Shown: positions 15,812 through 26,302 of the stretch, one piece after another
How positions within the stretch are numbered: position 1 is the stretch's first letter
How the letters are laid out: each line of letters opens with the position of its first letter
DNA from: Methylobacterium sp. E-066
GTDB lineage: Bacteria; Pseudomonadota; Alphaproteobacteria; Rhizobiales; Beijerinckiaceae
Assembly (NCBI RefSeq): GCF_022829635.1
Contig: NZ_JAKSYO010000127.1
Location: 1 to 51,369 of the forward strand
Length of the DNA stretch: 51,369 nt
Direction: 5' to 3'
Translations under genes and position numbers: made by a program
The notes under the pieces: model-generated
Seen by the model: only the letters and a program-made list of their open reading frames with translations
Told to the model about the DNA's origin: nothing
The model's database searches: none

Positions 15812-16267
15812 TCAGGCCTTCTTCTTGTACATGCCGAGCATGCGCTGGGTGACGAGGAAGCCCCCGAAGATGTTCACGCTCGCGAGCACGATGCCGATAA
15901 AGCCGAAGGCGCGGGCCCAGCCGGTGCCCTTCTCCAGGAGCGGCACGCCGGCGGCGAGGATCGCACCGACGATGATCACCGAGGAGATCGCGTTGGTCAC
16001 TGACATCAGCGGCGTGTGCAGCGCCGGGGTCACAGACCAGACGACGTAGTAGCCGACGAAGATCGCCAGAACGAAGATGGCGAACTGGAAGATGAACGGA
16101 TCGACCGCGCCGCCAGTGGCTGCGCTGATCCCGTGGCCCATGCCGGACGCGATGGCCTGGGCCTGGTCGGCGGCGTTGCGGGCGACATCGGCCGCCGCGC
16201 GCGCGGCATCGGCCAGCACGCGGGTCTGATCAGCCGCCTGATCGGGAGGGACGACAAGGTTTGCCAT
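15812..16267 (-). CDS. pntAB: NAD(P) transhydrogenase subunit alpha, membrane part
   Basis: A 151-aa membrane subunit corresponding to the C-terminal part of E. coli PntA. Residues 1-60 are an Ala/Asp-rich soluble extension ([20 protein letters not shown]); four hydrophobic segments follow ([59 protein letters not shown]) and the end is [19 protein letters not shown] precedes the ATG at 16267. The split of the alpha subunit into two genes is the usual alphaproteobacterial arrangement. The Ala-rich N-terminal extension is longer than in many homologues. Confidence 0.95.
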   Translation of the reverse strand: MANLVVPPDQAADQTRVLADAARAAADVARNAADQAQAIASGMGHGISAATGGAVDPFIFQFAIFVLAIFVGYYVVWSVTPALHTPLMSVTNAISSVIIVGAILAAGVPLLEKGTGWARAFGFIGIVLASVNIFGGFLVTQRMLGMYKKKA

Positions 16268-16291
16268 TCTGCTTCTCCTCGCGATCGGTCT

Positions 16292-17521
16292 TCAGTGCGC
16301 GCTCGACGGGGCCGGGGCGGCCTCGGCCTTGCCGGTCTCCGACTTAGCGAGGCCCACCGCCGCAGCTTCCGAGGCGGGGCCATCGGTCTTGGACTGGAAG
16401 GACGCGTGCACGACGGAGCCGTCGCGGGTCAGGTTGGTGGCCTTCACCAGCTCGTCGTCCCAATTGATCGCCAGGGCCTTGCTCTCCTTGTCGATCAGGG
16501 TCTCGGCGAAGGCGTAGAGGTTGCGCGCGTAGAGGCTCGACGCCGTGGCGGCGAGGCGGCCCGGCACGTTGGTGTGGCCGACGATTTTCACGCCGCGGTC
16601 GGTCACCACGATCTCACCCGGCTTGGCGCCGGCGACGTTGCCGCCGCGCTCGACCGCGAGATCGATCAGGACCGAGCCCGGCTTCATCGAGGCGACCATC
16701 TCCTCGGAGACGAGCTTCGGGGCCGGACGGCCGGGAATCAGCGCCGTGGTGATGACGATGTCCTGCTTGGCGATGTGGCCCTTGACCAGTTCCGCCTGCT
16801 TGGCCTGGTAGCCGGCCGACATCTCCTTGGCGTAGCCGCCCGCGGTCTCGGCCTGCTTGAACTCGTCGTCCTCGACCGCGACGAACTTGGCGCCGAGGGA
16901 TTCGACCTGCTCCTTGGTGGCGGGGCGCACGTCGGTGGCGGTCACGACCGCGCCGAGGCGCCGAGCGGTGGCGATGGCCTGGAGGCCGGCGACGCCGACG
17001 CCCATGATGAAGACCCGGGCTGCCGGCACGGTGCCCGCGGCGGTCATCATCATCGGCATGGCCCGGCCGTACTCGGCGGCCCCGTCGACGACGGCCCGGT
17101 AGCCGGCAAGGTTCGCCTGAGAGGACAGCACGTCCATCACCTGCGCCCGGGTGATGCGCGGCATCAGCTCCATGGCGAATCCCGAGACCCCCGCCTCGGC
17201 CAGGGCCTTCAGCGCGGCCTCGTTGCCGTAGGGATCCATGATCGCGATGATCGTGGCACCGCGCTTGAACAGCGACAGCTCCTCGGCCGCCGGCCGGCGG
17301 ACCTTGAGGACGAGGTCGGCATCCCGCGCCGCATCGGCAGCGCTGCCGGCAATCTCGGCGCCCGCGGCCTCGTACTCGGAATCGAGGATCCCCGCCTTCA
17401 GACCGGCACCCGCTTGCACGGTGATGTCGGCGCCGAGCGTCTTGAATTTCTTGACGGTCTCCGGGACTGCGGCCACCCGCGGTTCCGCAGAGTCCGTCTC
17501 GGACAGCACAGCGATGCGCAT
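16292..17521 (-). CDS. pntAA: NAD(P) transhydrogenase subunit alpha, NAD-binding part
   Basis: A 409-aa cytoplasmic NAD(H)-binding subunit (domain I) of transhydrogenase. The alanine-dehydrogenase/PNT N-terminal domain covers about residues 1-140 (MRIAVLSETDSAEPRVAAVP) and the Rossmann domain about 145-370 with MGVGVAGLQAIATARRLGA and TDVRPATKEQVESLG. The family signature IVGHTNVPGRLAATAS is present. The C-terminal 35 residues are an Ala/Glu/Pro-rich tail. First gene of the pnt operon, 24 bp upstream of pntAB. A promoter is expected in 17522-17708, where no other gene is seen. Confidence 0.97.
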   Translation of the reverse strand: MRIAVLSETDSAEPRVAAVPETVKKFKTLGADITVQAGAGLKAGILDSEYEAAGAEIAGSAADAARDADLVLKVRRPAAEELSLFKRGATIIAIMDPYGNEAALKALAEAGVSGFAMELMPRITRAQVMDVLSSQANLAGYRAVVDGAAEYGRAMPMMMTAAGTVPAARVFIMGVGVAGLQAIATARRLGAVVTATDVRPATKEQVESLGAKFVAVEDDEFKQAETAGGYAKEMSAGYQAKQAELVKGHIAKQDIVITTALIPGRPAPKLVSEEMVASMKPGSVLIDLAVERGGNVAGAKPGEIVVTDRGVKIVGHTNVPGRLAATASSLYARNLYAFAETLIDKESKALAINWDDELVKATNLTRDGSVVHASFQSKTDGPASEAAAVGLAKSETGKAEAAPAPSSAH

Positions 17522-17708
17522 GCGAGGCTTCCCCTGAACAAGCTTGGCCTCTCGAATGCGCGAACCGGCATAGCTTTTCGAGACGCGAAAGAAGTTTGCG
17601 CTGATGGAATAAGTGGGAATGTAACCCGCGGCGCACCGACCCGGCGGCCACGCTTCAATGCATCATCGGACCGCTCGGCCAGTCAGGCGAGCGGTCCTCC
17701 TCGCAGGT

Positions 17709-18002
17709 TCAGGCGAAGGCGAGATACAGGAAGAGGAGAATGGCAACGACGAGGGGCCCGCGCCATCCGATGGCGGGGGCCAGGGCACCGACGGCGCCGG
17801 CGGCACCCGAGACGATCACGCTGAGAATCGCCAGAAGCCACGCTTCGCGAATCCCGCCCACGGCGAGCGCCAGCACCCAGCAGATCACCACGCCGGTACC
17901 GATCTCGACGAAGCGCACGAAGCCGCGATAGGTCTGCTCGTGGGTGCTCGCGTCCATCGCCGGGCTGTAGGTGTGCCCGGCCACCGTCTCACTCTCGGCC
18001 AT
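17709..18002 (-). CDS. aa3-type cytochrome c oxidase subunit IV-like protein
   Basis: A 97-aa membrane protein. Residues 14-30 (SPAMDASTHEQTYRGFVRFV) contain the MDxxxHExTYxGF pattern of the small bacterial aa3 oxidase subunit IV (COX4_pro_2), followed by three hydrophobic segments (EIGTGVVICWVLALAVGG, AWLLAILSVIVSGAAGAVGA, GPLVVAILLFLYLAFA). Typical subunit IV has a single segment, so this protein is a longer variant. It sits just upstream of the pnt operon rather than next to cox genes, a placement often seen in alphaproteobacteria. Role in the oxidase is inferred from the motif only. Confidence 0.75.
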   Translation of the reverse strand: MAESETVAGHTYSPAMDASTHEQTYRGFVRFVEIGTGVVICWVLALAVGGIREAWLLAILSVIVSGAAGAVGALAPAIGWRGPLVVAILLFLYLAFA

Positions 18003-18126
18003 CGTGCGCTCGTTTCCCTCAGATGCGACTTCTTGTGGTCACCCCGGGATGTAGCTCAAGCGTTTTCCTGCCGCAATCGGACGTTCGCAAGTTGATTGCC
18101 CTCACGGTGGGCTTCCGTGTGCGAAT

Positions 18127-19488
18127 TTACGCCGGCTTCGGCAGACCGGCCTGGGCGAGAATCTGGTCTTGGCGCACACCGAGCTTTTCCAGTGAAAAAT
18201 GCTCGATCTCGGCCTCGAACAGCCGGTGGTAGTTCAATTCCGAGCGGAGATGCAGGAACACCGCTCCCAGGCCCACGGCGGCACGGTCCATGAACACGAA
18301 CTCCTGAGGCACCGTCACGGGACCGCGCTCCTTCAGGGCCTGATGCACCTGGAACGCCTGCCGCCGGCCATAGTCGCCGGGCTTGACCCCGTCCGCCACG
18401 GTGCGGGTGCGGTCCTCCAGGAGCGGGCCGTAGATGAAGCGCGCCCAGATGTTCAGGATCTCGATCTTCTCCTTGTCGAGGTTCTTGAATCCCCAGACCT
18501 CGTAGGCATGGACGATGCGCGCGGAATCGTCCTCCAGCAGGCCGCGATACAGATCGACCACGCCGCCGACGAAGCGCGGATGGAAGATCCGCACGCAGCC
18601 GTAATCGAGCAGATTGATGCCCGCCGCCTCGCCGCCCTCCGAGAAGACCGTGTAGTTGCCAAGATGCGGGTCGCCGTGGATCACGGCGGCGCGGCTGAAC
18701 GGATGCCACCACGCCTTGAACATCGCTTGCGCGATGCGGTTGCGCACCTCGACCGGCTCTTCGGCGAAACCGAGGATCTTGTCGCCGTCGAGCCAGCTCA
18801 GGGTGAGGAGGCGCTTGGTCGACAGGTCGGAGAAGACCCGCGGCACGCGCACAGCGTCGATATCCTTGAGCACCTCGCCGTAGAGGCTCGCGTGCTTGGC
18901 CTCGCGCTCGTAATCGAGCTCTTCGCGCACCCGCGCGCCGATCTCCTTGGCGATCTCGCGGGTATCGAGCCAGCTGTTCATCCGCCGGTGGAGCGCGAAG
19001 GCGATCTCGAGCTGCTGGAGGTCGGCCTCCACGGCCGATTGCATGTCGGGGTACTGAAGCTTGCAGGCCAGCTTTTCGCCATCCTTGGTGGTGGCGCGAT
19101 GGACTTGGCCCAACGAGGCCGCGGCGGCGGGCTTCAGGTCGAAGCTGCCGAATCTGTCCTGCCAGCCGGCGCCCAGCTCGGACTGCATCCGCCGCTTGAC
19201 GAAGGCCGCGCCCATGGGCGGCGCATCGGCCTGGAGCTTCTGGAGTTCGGCGGCGTATTCGGGGGGCAGCAGATCGGGGATGGTGGCGAGCAGCTGCGCC
19301 ACCTTCATGATCGGCCCTTTGAGGCCGCCGAGCGCCTGCGCCAGGGCGGCAGCGCTGGTGGTCCCCTCCTTACCGAACAGCCGGGACATCGCCATCCGCG
19401 CGGCGACACCGCCAACATTCGCGCCGACGCTGGCGTAGCGGCCCGCGCGGGCGGAGAAGCGATTGGCTTCGCGGTCGGTCTCGGCCAT
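18127..19488 (-). CDS. ABC1/AarF (UbiB-like) atypical kinase family protein
   Basis: A 453-aa protein starting at ATG 19488 (an upstream TTG/ATG frame to 19536 is less likely). Family features: the N-terminal KxGQ-like element, here MKVAQLLATIPDLLPPEY with Ala in place of Gly; the alanine-rich nucleotide loop AAASLGQVHRA; the lysine in KLACKLQYPD; the acidic ExD-type region EELDYEREAKH; and catalytic HGDPHLGNY and LLDYGCVR. UbiB-family proteins act in ubiquinone biosynthesis or lipid homeostasis, but this subgroup lacks the two C-terminal membrane helices of true UbiB, so the exact role is uncertain. No membrane segment is visible. Confidence 0.88.
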   Translation of the reverse strand: MAETDREANRFSARAGRYASVGANVGGVAARMAMSRLFGKEGTTSAAALAQALGGLKGPIMKVAQLLATIPDLLPPEYAAELQKLQADAPPMGAAFVKRRMQSELGAGWQDRFGSFDLKPAAAASLGQVHRATTKDGEKLACKLQYPDMQSAVEADLQQLEIAFALHRRMNSWLDTREIAKEIGARVREELDYEREAKHASLYGEVLKDIDAVRVPRVFSDLSTKRLLTLSWLDGDKILGFAEEPVEVRNRIAQAMFKAWWHPFSRAAVIHGDPHLGNYTVFSEGGEAAGINLLDYGCVRIFHPRFVGGVVDLYRGLLEDDSARIVHAYEVWGFKNLDKEKIEILNIWARFIYGPLLEDRTRTVADGVKPGDYGRRQAFQVHQALKERGPVTVPQEFVFMDRAAVGLGAVFLHLRSELNYHRLFEAEIEHFSLEKLGVRQDQILAQAGLPKPA

Positions 19489-19573
19489 GGTCCAGGATCT
19501 TCCTCGGTGCAGGCTGGGACATAAGCGTTTCGGCACCCCGCACCAGCCCGCCGGGTCGCTGCGCCGCGGCGGC

Positions 19574-19981
19574 TCAGCCGGCCGGCCAGTTGTCCCGGAT
19601 CCAGCGCGTGAGGCCGGATTCGTCGATCTCGCCCGCGGCGAGGCCGCGTATCATCACCACGGCCTCGGCCTCGTCGGCGACGAAGTCGATATCGTTGAGC
19701 CCGAGGAACGTGATGAGGGCCAGAAGTGCAGCCCGCTTGTTGCCGTCGATGAACGGATGATTCTTGGCGATGCCGAAGGCATAAGCCGCCGCGAGTTCGG
19801 CCAGATCGATCTCCGTGCCGTCCTCGGCATATGCGACCCGATTGACCGGCCGCCCGAGCGCGGATTCGAGGGCGCCTTCGTCGCGAAGGCCGGGCGGTCC
19901 GCCGAACTGCTTCAGCTGCAGGGCATGAATCGCCTTCACCAGCTCGCTCGTGAGCCAGACGATCTCGCGATCGGTGCTCAT
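19574..19981 (-). CDS. doc: Death-on-curing (Doc/Fic) family toxin
   Basis: A 135-aa Fic-fold protein. The core motif NHPFIDGNKRAALLA (near residue 73) matches the Doc/Fic signature HxFx(D/E)GNxR, and the N-terminal half (GGPPGLRDEGALESALGRPV) is typical of Doc. In the P1 system, Doc phosphorylates elongation factor Tu with ATP and arrests translation; the same is expected here. The start overlaps the antitoxin stop by 4 bp, so the toxin is translated after its antitoxin. All active-site residues visible are intact, arguing for a functional toxin. Confidence 0.93.
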   Translation of the reverse strand: MSTDREIVWLTSELVKAIHALQLKQFGGPPGLRDEGALESALGRPVNRVAYAEDGTEIDLAELAAAYAFGIAKNHPFIDGNKRAALLALITFLGLNDIDFVADEAEAVVMIRGLAAGEIDESGLTRWIRDNWPAG

Positions 19982-20202
19982 TTTGCGAGCTCCGCCAAGG
20001 CATTGCGATAGGTCTTCATCGCCTTCTCGGCGACCTTCATGCCCTTCTCAAATGCAGGATCGTAGGGCGACAGCCGCACGGAGCCGTCGGCATTCTCGGT
20101 CACGTAGAGCCAGTCGCCCTGTGCCAGCTTCAACTTGCCGAGAAAATCCTTGGGCAGGATCAGACCGGTCGAGTTCCCGACGCGCTTCACCTCGAGCTTC
20201 AT
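19978..20202 (-). CDS. AbrB/MazE-family antitoxin
   Basis: A 74-aa protein: the swapped-hairpin AbrB DNA-binding domain occupies residues 1-48 (MKLEVKRVGNSTGLILPKDF), followed by a toxin-binding helix (KGMKVAEKAMKTYRNALAEL). The start at ATG 20202 is fixed by GGAGGTGG immediately upstream; a longer frame to 20238 would start inside the operator. It should neutralise the downstream Doc toxin and repress the operon by binding the palindrome at 20211-20243, whose proximal arm overlaps the ribosome binding site. Confidence 0.92.
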   Translation of the reverse strand: MKLEVKRVGNSTGLILPKDFLGKLKLAQGDWLYVTENADGSVRLSPYDPAFEKGMKVAEKAMKTYRNALAELAK

Positions 20203-20210
20203 GACCACCT

Positions 20211-20243
20211 CCGCGATGTTATACATCACGTATAACATCGCGG
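20211..20243. promoter_or_regulatory. Autoregulatory operator of the toxin-antitoxin operon
   Basis: Two perfect 14-bp arms, CCGCGATGTTATAC and GTATAACATCGCGG, are separated by 5 bp. The element begins 9 bp upstream of the antitoxin ATG and contains part of its Shine-Dalgarno. This is the expected binding site of the AbrB-type antitoxin or toxin-antitoxin complex. Confidence 0.85.
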
Positions 20244-20262
20244 GGATCGGCTTGGAAGCGGG

Positions 20263-22134
20263 CTAGGCCTGGCCCTCCATCCCCTCCAGCTCGACGATCA
20301 TCCCCTCGATCATCCCGAGGCCGATCTGCCAGAAACCCGGATCCTTCGCGTCGAGCCCGAACGGCGCGAGCAATTCGCCGTAGGGCTTCGAGCCGCCGGC
20401 CGCGAGCAGCGCGAAGTAGCGTTCGACGAAGCCCGATTCCGCCTCGGCGTAGACCCCGTAGAGCGAGTTCACCAGGCAATCGCCGAACGCGTAGGCGTAG
20501 ACGTAGAACGGCGAGTGGATGAAGTGCGGGATGTAGGCCCAGAACGGCTCATAACCCGCATCAAGCGTGATCGCAGGCCCGAGGGACTCGGCCTGGACCG
20601 AGAGCCACAGGGCGTTGATCTGGTCGCTGGTCAGCTCGCCCTTGGCCCGCGCGAGGTGGACCTTCCGCTCGAACGAGTAGAACGCGATCTGGCGCACCAC
20701 CGTGTTGATCATGTCCTCGACCTTGGCGGCGAGCATGGCCCGGCGCTGGGTCGTGTCGGTGGTCGCCGCGAGCAGCTTGCGGAAGGTCAGCATCTCGCCG
20801 AACACGCTGGCGGTCTCGGCGAGCGTCAGGGGCGTTGGCGCCATCAGGGCACCGTTCGGACCGGCGAGCACTTGGTGGACGCCGTGGCCGAGCTCATGGG
20901 CCAGCGTCATCACGTCCCGCGGCTTACCCTGATAGTTGACCAGCACGTAGGGGTGGACCGAGGGTACGGTCGGGTGCGCGAAGGCGCCCGGGGCCTTGCC
21001 GGGCCGGGTCGGCGCGTCGATCCAGCGCTCGTCGAAGAACCGCTTCGCGATCCCGGCCATCTTCGGCGAGAACGCGTCGTAGGCCGACAGGACCGTGTCG
21101 CGGGCCTCGGTCCAAGGGATGGTGCGCTGCTCGACCTTCGGGAGCGGGGCGTTGCGGTCCCAGTAGGGCAGCGCGTTCTGCCCGAACCACTTGGCCTTCA
21201 GCCGGTAGTAGCGGTGCGAGAGCCGCGGGTAGGCCGCCTGCACGGCATCGACCAGGGCCGCAACCACCTCCGGCTCGACCCGGTTGGCGAGGTGGCGCGC
21301 GTCGGCGACGTCCTTGAAGCCACGCCAGCGGTCGGAGATCTCCTTGTCCTTCGCCAGGGTGTTGGTGATCAGCGTGAAGACCCGGAGATTGCCGCGCAGG
21401 ACCTCGCTGATCGCCCCGGCCGCCTCCTTGCGGACGGCGCCGTCCGGATCCTGGAGCTTGTTCAAGGTCGGTTCGAGCGGCATCTGCTCGCCCTGGACGG
21501 TGAAGCGCAGGCCGGCGATCGTCTCGTTGAACAACCGGTCCCAGGCGGCGTTCGCGGTGACCGACTTCTCCAGGAACAGCTTCTCGGTGCGGTCGTCGAG
21601 CTGGTGCGGCTTCTCGCGCCGCAGATCCTCGATCCACGGGGCGTAATGCGCGAGCGGCCCCTGGGACATCGCCGCATCCATCACCGCATCCTCGACCCGA
21701 TTCAGTTCGAGGGCGAAGAACAGCAGGTCGGCGGAGGCGTCGGTCAGGCGCTCGCGCGTGTCGCCGTAGAACTTGGCCCGGGCCTCGTCGGTGGTGTCGC
21801 CGGAATAGACCAGGCCGGCAAACGACATCAGCTTGCCAAGCAGCTCCTCGATGCCCTCGTAGGCCCGGACCGCCTCGGCGAGGCGCTCGGACGCGTCCGC
21901 GGCTGCGACCAGCTCGGCGATGCGGCCGGCATAGGTCTCCGAGAAGCGGCGGCACTCCTCCTCGGCCCGGGTCATGTCGGCCGAGAATTCCGGCGCGTCG
22001 ATGCCGGCATAGAGATCGGACAGGTCCCATTCCGGAAGATGGCCGAGGTCGACGGCCTTGGCTGCGGCGCGTGCGGCGCTCACGCCATCCGGCGCACGGA
22101 CGTTCACCGGCGAAGCGGTGGTGCTCGGCATCAT
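20263..22134 (-). CDS. pepF: Oligoendopeptidase F family M3 metallopeptidase
   Basis: A 623-aa cytoplasmic zinc peptidase. The HExxH site is HELGH near residue 410 (MTLAHELGHGVHQVL), and the downstream third ligand region ETASVFGEMLTF matches M3 peptidases. N-terminal helical domain (about 1-200) and the catalytic domain (about 210-600, ending YGELLAPFGLDAKDPGFW) are in the usual order, and length is typical for PepF/M3B. The ATG at 22134 is preceded by GAGG at good spacing; TTG 22143 and ATG 22131 are alternatives. It would degrade oligopeptides of moderate length. Confidence 0.95.
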   Translation of the reverse strand: MMPSTTASPVNVRAPDGVSAARAAAKAVDLGHLPEWDLSDLYAGIDAPEFSADMTRAEEECRRFSETYAGRIAELVAAADASERLAEAVRAYEGIEELLGKLMSFAGLVYSGDTTDEARAKFYGDTRERLTDASADLLFFALELNRVEDAVMDAAMSQGPLAHYAPWIEDLRREKPHQLDDRTEKLFLEKSVTANAAWDRLFNETIAGLRFTVQGEQMPLEPTLNKLQDPDGAVRKEAAGAISEVLRGNLRVFTLITNTLAKDKEISDRWRGFKDVADARHLANRVEPEVVAALVDAVQAAYPRLSHRYYRLKAKWFGQNALPYWDRNAPLPKVEQRTIPWTEARDTVLSAYDAFSPKMAGIAKRFFDERWIDAPTRPGKAPGAFAHPTVPSVHPYVLVNYQGKPRDVMTLAHELGHGVHQVLAGPNGALMAPTPLTLAETASVFGEMLTFRKLLAATTDTTQRRAMLAAKVEDMINTVVRQIAFYSFERKVHLARAKGELTSDQINALWLSVQAESLGPAITLDAGYEPFWAYIPHFIHSPFYVYAYAFGDCLVNSLYGVYAEAESGFVERYFALLAAGGSKPYGELLAPFGLDAKDPGFWQIGLGMIEGMIVELEGMEGQA

Positions 22135-22371
22135 GTCTCGCAATCCTCAAGGGGGGTCGAAGGCCAGTACCTTGATATCGAGCGCGCGGCCACGCGTTCA
22201 ACGTGGCCGGCCGCCCCGTCGCGGTGACGCCCGAACGCAAACGTCGTTAAGCGCGACTTTACGTCTGTCCGGCACCCTCCGGTTCGAAACGAAACACGCG
22301 CCGACTCAGGCGGTGCGGCGCGGGCCGATCCCGAGCTGCATTCGGCCTGCCGCGCCGCGCAGGGAGCCGCC

Positions 22372-23856
<1,485 letters not shown>

Positions 23857-24100
23857 GGCAGCACAGGGTGTGCTAGCGCACCGCGCGCCCTCGGACATGA
23901 CAGCCCGGGGAAAAGCTTTGCCGCGTTACAGAACACGGCGCGACGATCAATGAATCCCGCGTCGCATCAGCTTATCGATGGGCCGATCGTCGCGAAGACT
24001 GAATTTGGATCGACGACGACTACAGTTGCTCAACGCCACGCTTGAGCGGATAATCACAATCAGAGCGTGCGGCCCTGCCGCCGCGTCCCGGGAGATCACG

Positions 24101-26104
24101 ATGCGCGTCCCGCGCTCCAGCCTCGTCGCGCTGGCCGCCCTACTGACCGGAACGCTGGCCTCGGCTGGCGCGCTCGGCGCCGAGACGGTCGCGCTCGACC
24201 CGGCGACGCTCGGCACGCCCGCGCACCCGGCCGAGCCCGCGCAGGCGGCACCGACCGGGTCCGATCCGGTCTCGACCGCGTTGCCTGACTACAAGCCCGA
24301 GGCCGCGAAGCCGGAACCCGCCCCGGCCCCGGTCGTGGCGGCGCCCGTCGCTCCTGCCGATCCGTTGGGCGCAGCGATCGTCGCACGCTTGACCGATACC
24401 GCGCCGCTGCTGCTGCGTCTCCCCGGCAAGGATCGCGACGGCATTCGCGCCTTCTACGAGGCCCGCGCATACAAGCCGCTCTGGATCGCCGACGGTGCCT
24501 GGACCGAGGCCGCCAAGTCGATCTCCGCACGCCTGACTGCCGCCGGCGAAGACGGGCTCGACGCTCGGGCCTACACGATCCCGAACCTGGCCGAGAAGCC
24601 GGACGACAAGGCGGTGGCCGATGCCGATCTCCGCCTGTCAGCGGCGGCTCTGCTCTATGCCCGGGACGCAAGGGGCGGCCGCATCAACCTCGCCTCGATC
24701 TCGCGGCTGATCACGCCGCAGCTCGATCTGCCCGACGCCAACGCGGTGCTGACCAAGCTCTCGGATGCGGGTACCAAGGCCAGCGAGGCTCTTCAGAGCT
24801 ACAACCCATCCACGGCAGGCTATCAGGCTCTCAAGGCGCGGCTCGCGAGCTTGCGCGGGCCGGCCCCGGCTGCCGTGAAGCCCCTGCGCCTGCCCGCCGG
24901 GCCCGTCCTACGGGTCGGCATGCGCGATCCCCGCGTGCCGCTGCTGCGCGCGCATTTCGGCCTGGAGACACGCCCGGCCGGCACCCTCGACCGCGCGCCC
25001 GGTGAGCCGGAGGAGTACGATGCCACGGTGGCCGACGCGGTGGCGAAGTTCCAGCGCGGCCGCGGGCTGCCCGGAAACGGCGTGCTCAACGTCCAGACCG
25101 TGCTGGCCCTGGCCGATGCCGGCCGGCCGGCGCGGGCGAGCGGCAGCGAGGCCGAGCTGATCGTCAACATGGAACGCTGGCGCTGGCTGCCGGGCGACCT
25201 CGGCTCGGACTACATCCTGGTCAACATCCCGGAATACCGTCTGCGTGCCTATCGCGGCGGCAGCCTGCGCGACGAGGCCCGGGTCATCGTCGGCAAGCCG
25301 GAATCGCGCACGCCCCTGTTCTCGGGGCTGATGGAATACGCGGTGGTCAACCCGTCCTGGTACGTGCCGCCCTCGATCCTGAAGACCATGGCGCCGAAGC
25401 TTGCCGGCTACGGCGGCAAGACCTGGGGCGGCTACGAGGTGGTGCGCCACGGCGGCCACGTCTCGCTGCGCCAGCCGCCGGGTGAGCGTAATGCGCTGGG
25501 CTTCATCAAGTTCATGTTCCCGAACCAGCACGCGGTCTATCTGCACGATACGCCGAACCGCTCGATGTTCTCGGCGGCCAAGCGCGACTTCAGCCACGGC
25601 TGCGTGCGCGTCGACGACCCCTTCCGCCTGGCGGACGCGGTGCTGCCGGATTGGTCCGAAGCGCGGCTCAAGAAGCTGATCGGCAAGGGCGAGCGCACCA
25701 TCCGGCTGCCCGCGAAACTGCCGGTGCATCTGGCCTACTTCACCGCCTACGTGGACGATGGCGGCGCGTTCCGCACCCTGCCCGATCTCTACGGTTACGA
25801 CGCGCCGATGCGGGCGGCCCTCGGCCTGCCCGGCGGCGGCGGACCGATGATCGCCAAGCTCCCCGAGGAGAAGGCGCGCCGCAAGCCCGAGGCCGCGCCG
25901 GTGGCGCACGCGGATTCGGCGCCGCGCCGAGAGGCCGCGCGTCCCCGCCGCTACGCCGAACCGGAGCCGAGCGCCCGCTACGACGAATACGATACGCCGC
26001 GTCGGAGCGTTCGTCGTGCGGCCCGCGCCGACAGCGCGCCGGAATACGGCGAGCCCGGCCTGTGGACGCCGGCACCGGCGCCGGTGTCTCGCGGCTGGTG
26101 GTAG
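24101..26104 (+). CDS. L,D-transpeptidase (YkuD catalytic, YcbB-like)
   Basis: A 667-aa periplasmic enzyme from ATG 24101 (GGGAG upstream), with a signal peptide (VALAALLTGTLASAGALGAE). After a Pro/Ala linker comes a YcbB-like scaffold domain (about 90-260, PLLLRLPGKDRDGIRAFYEA), a peptidoglycan-binding repeat (about 265-345, DAVAKFQRGRGLPGNGVLNV) and a YkuD domain (about 365-540). The catalytic motif is FSHGCVRVDDP with Cys501 and His499 intact. It would form 3-3 peptidoglycan cross-links or attach proteins. The final 110 residues are a Pro/Arg/Ala/Tyr-rich low-complexity tail, unusual in length. Next to a DUF882 protein, also an envelope gene. Confidence 0.93.
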   Translation: MRVPRSSLVALAALLTGTLASAGALGAETVALDPATLGTPAHPAEPAQAAPTGSDPVSTALPDYKPEAAKPEPAPAPVVAAPVAPADPLGAAIVARLTDTAPLLLRLPGKDRDGIRAFYEARAYKPLWIADGAWTEAAKSISARLTAAGEDGLDARAYTIPNLAEKPDDKAVADADLRLSAAALLYARDARGGRINLASISRLITPQLDLPDANAVLTKLSDAGTKASEALQSYNPSTAGYQALKARLASLRGPAPAAVKPLRLPAGPVLRVGMRDPRVPLLRAHFGLETRPAGTLDRAPGEPEEYDATVADAVAKFQRGRGLPGNGVLNVQTVLALADAGRPARASGSEAELIVNMERWRWLPGDLGSDYILVNIPEYRLRAYRGGSLRDEARVIVGKPESRTPLFSGLMEYAVVNPSWYVPPSILKTMAPKLAGYGGKTWGGYEVVRHGGHVSLRQPPGERNALGFIKFMFPNQHAVYLHDTPNRSMFSAAKRDFSHGCVRVDDPFRLADAVLPDWSEARLKKLIGKGERTIRLPAKLPVHLAYFTAYVDDGGAFRTLPDLYGYDAPMRAALGLPGGGGPMIAKLPEEKARRKPEAAPVAHADSAPRREAARPRRYAEPEPSARYDEYDTPRRSVRRAARADSAPEYGEPGLWTPAPAPVSRGWW

Positions 26105-26302
26105 GTTCGCAGCCGGACCGCCGCTTCAACGCTCAGGTGCGCGGCCGCACAGCCGGGCACGATTTCGCCACGGTCCAGCCTTAGCCGTTTCCGTCGCACG
26201 CTCGGCGCGACGACGCGATAACGGCCCAGACGGGCCGGGCCGCCTCGACCGGACATCCGCCGAGTGCCCGTTTGCGGGTTCCGGGAGAGGATCAGGACCA
26301 TC

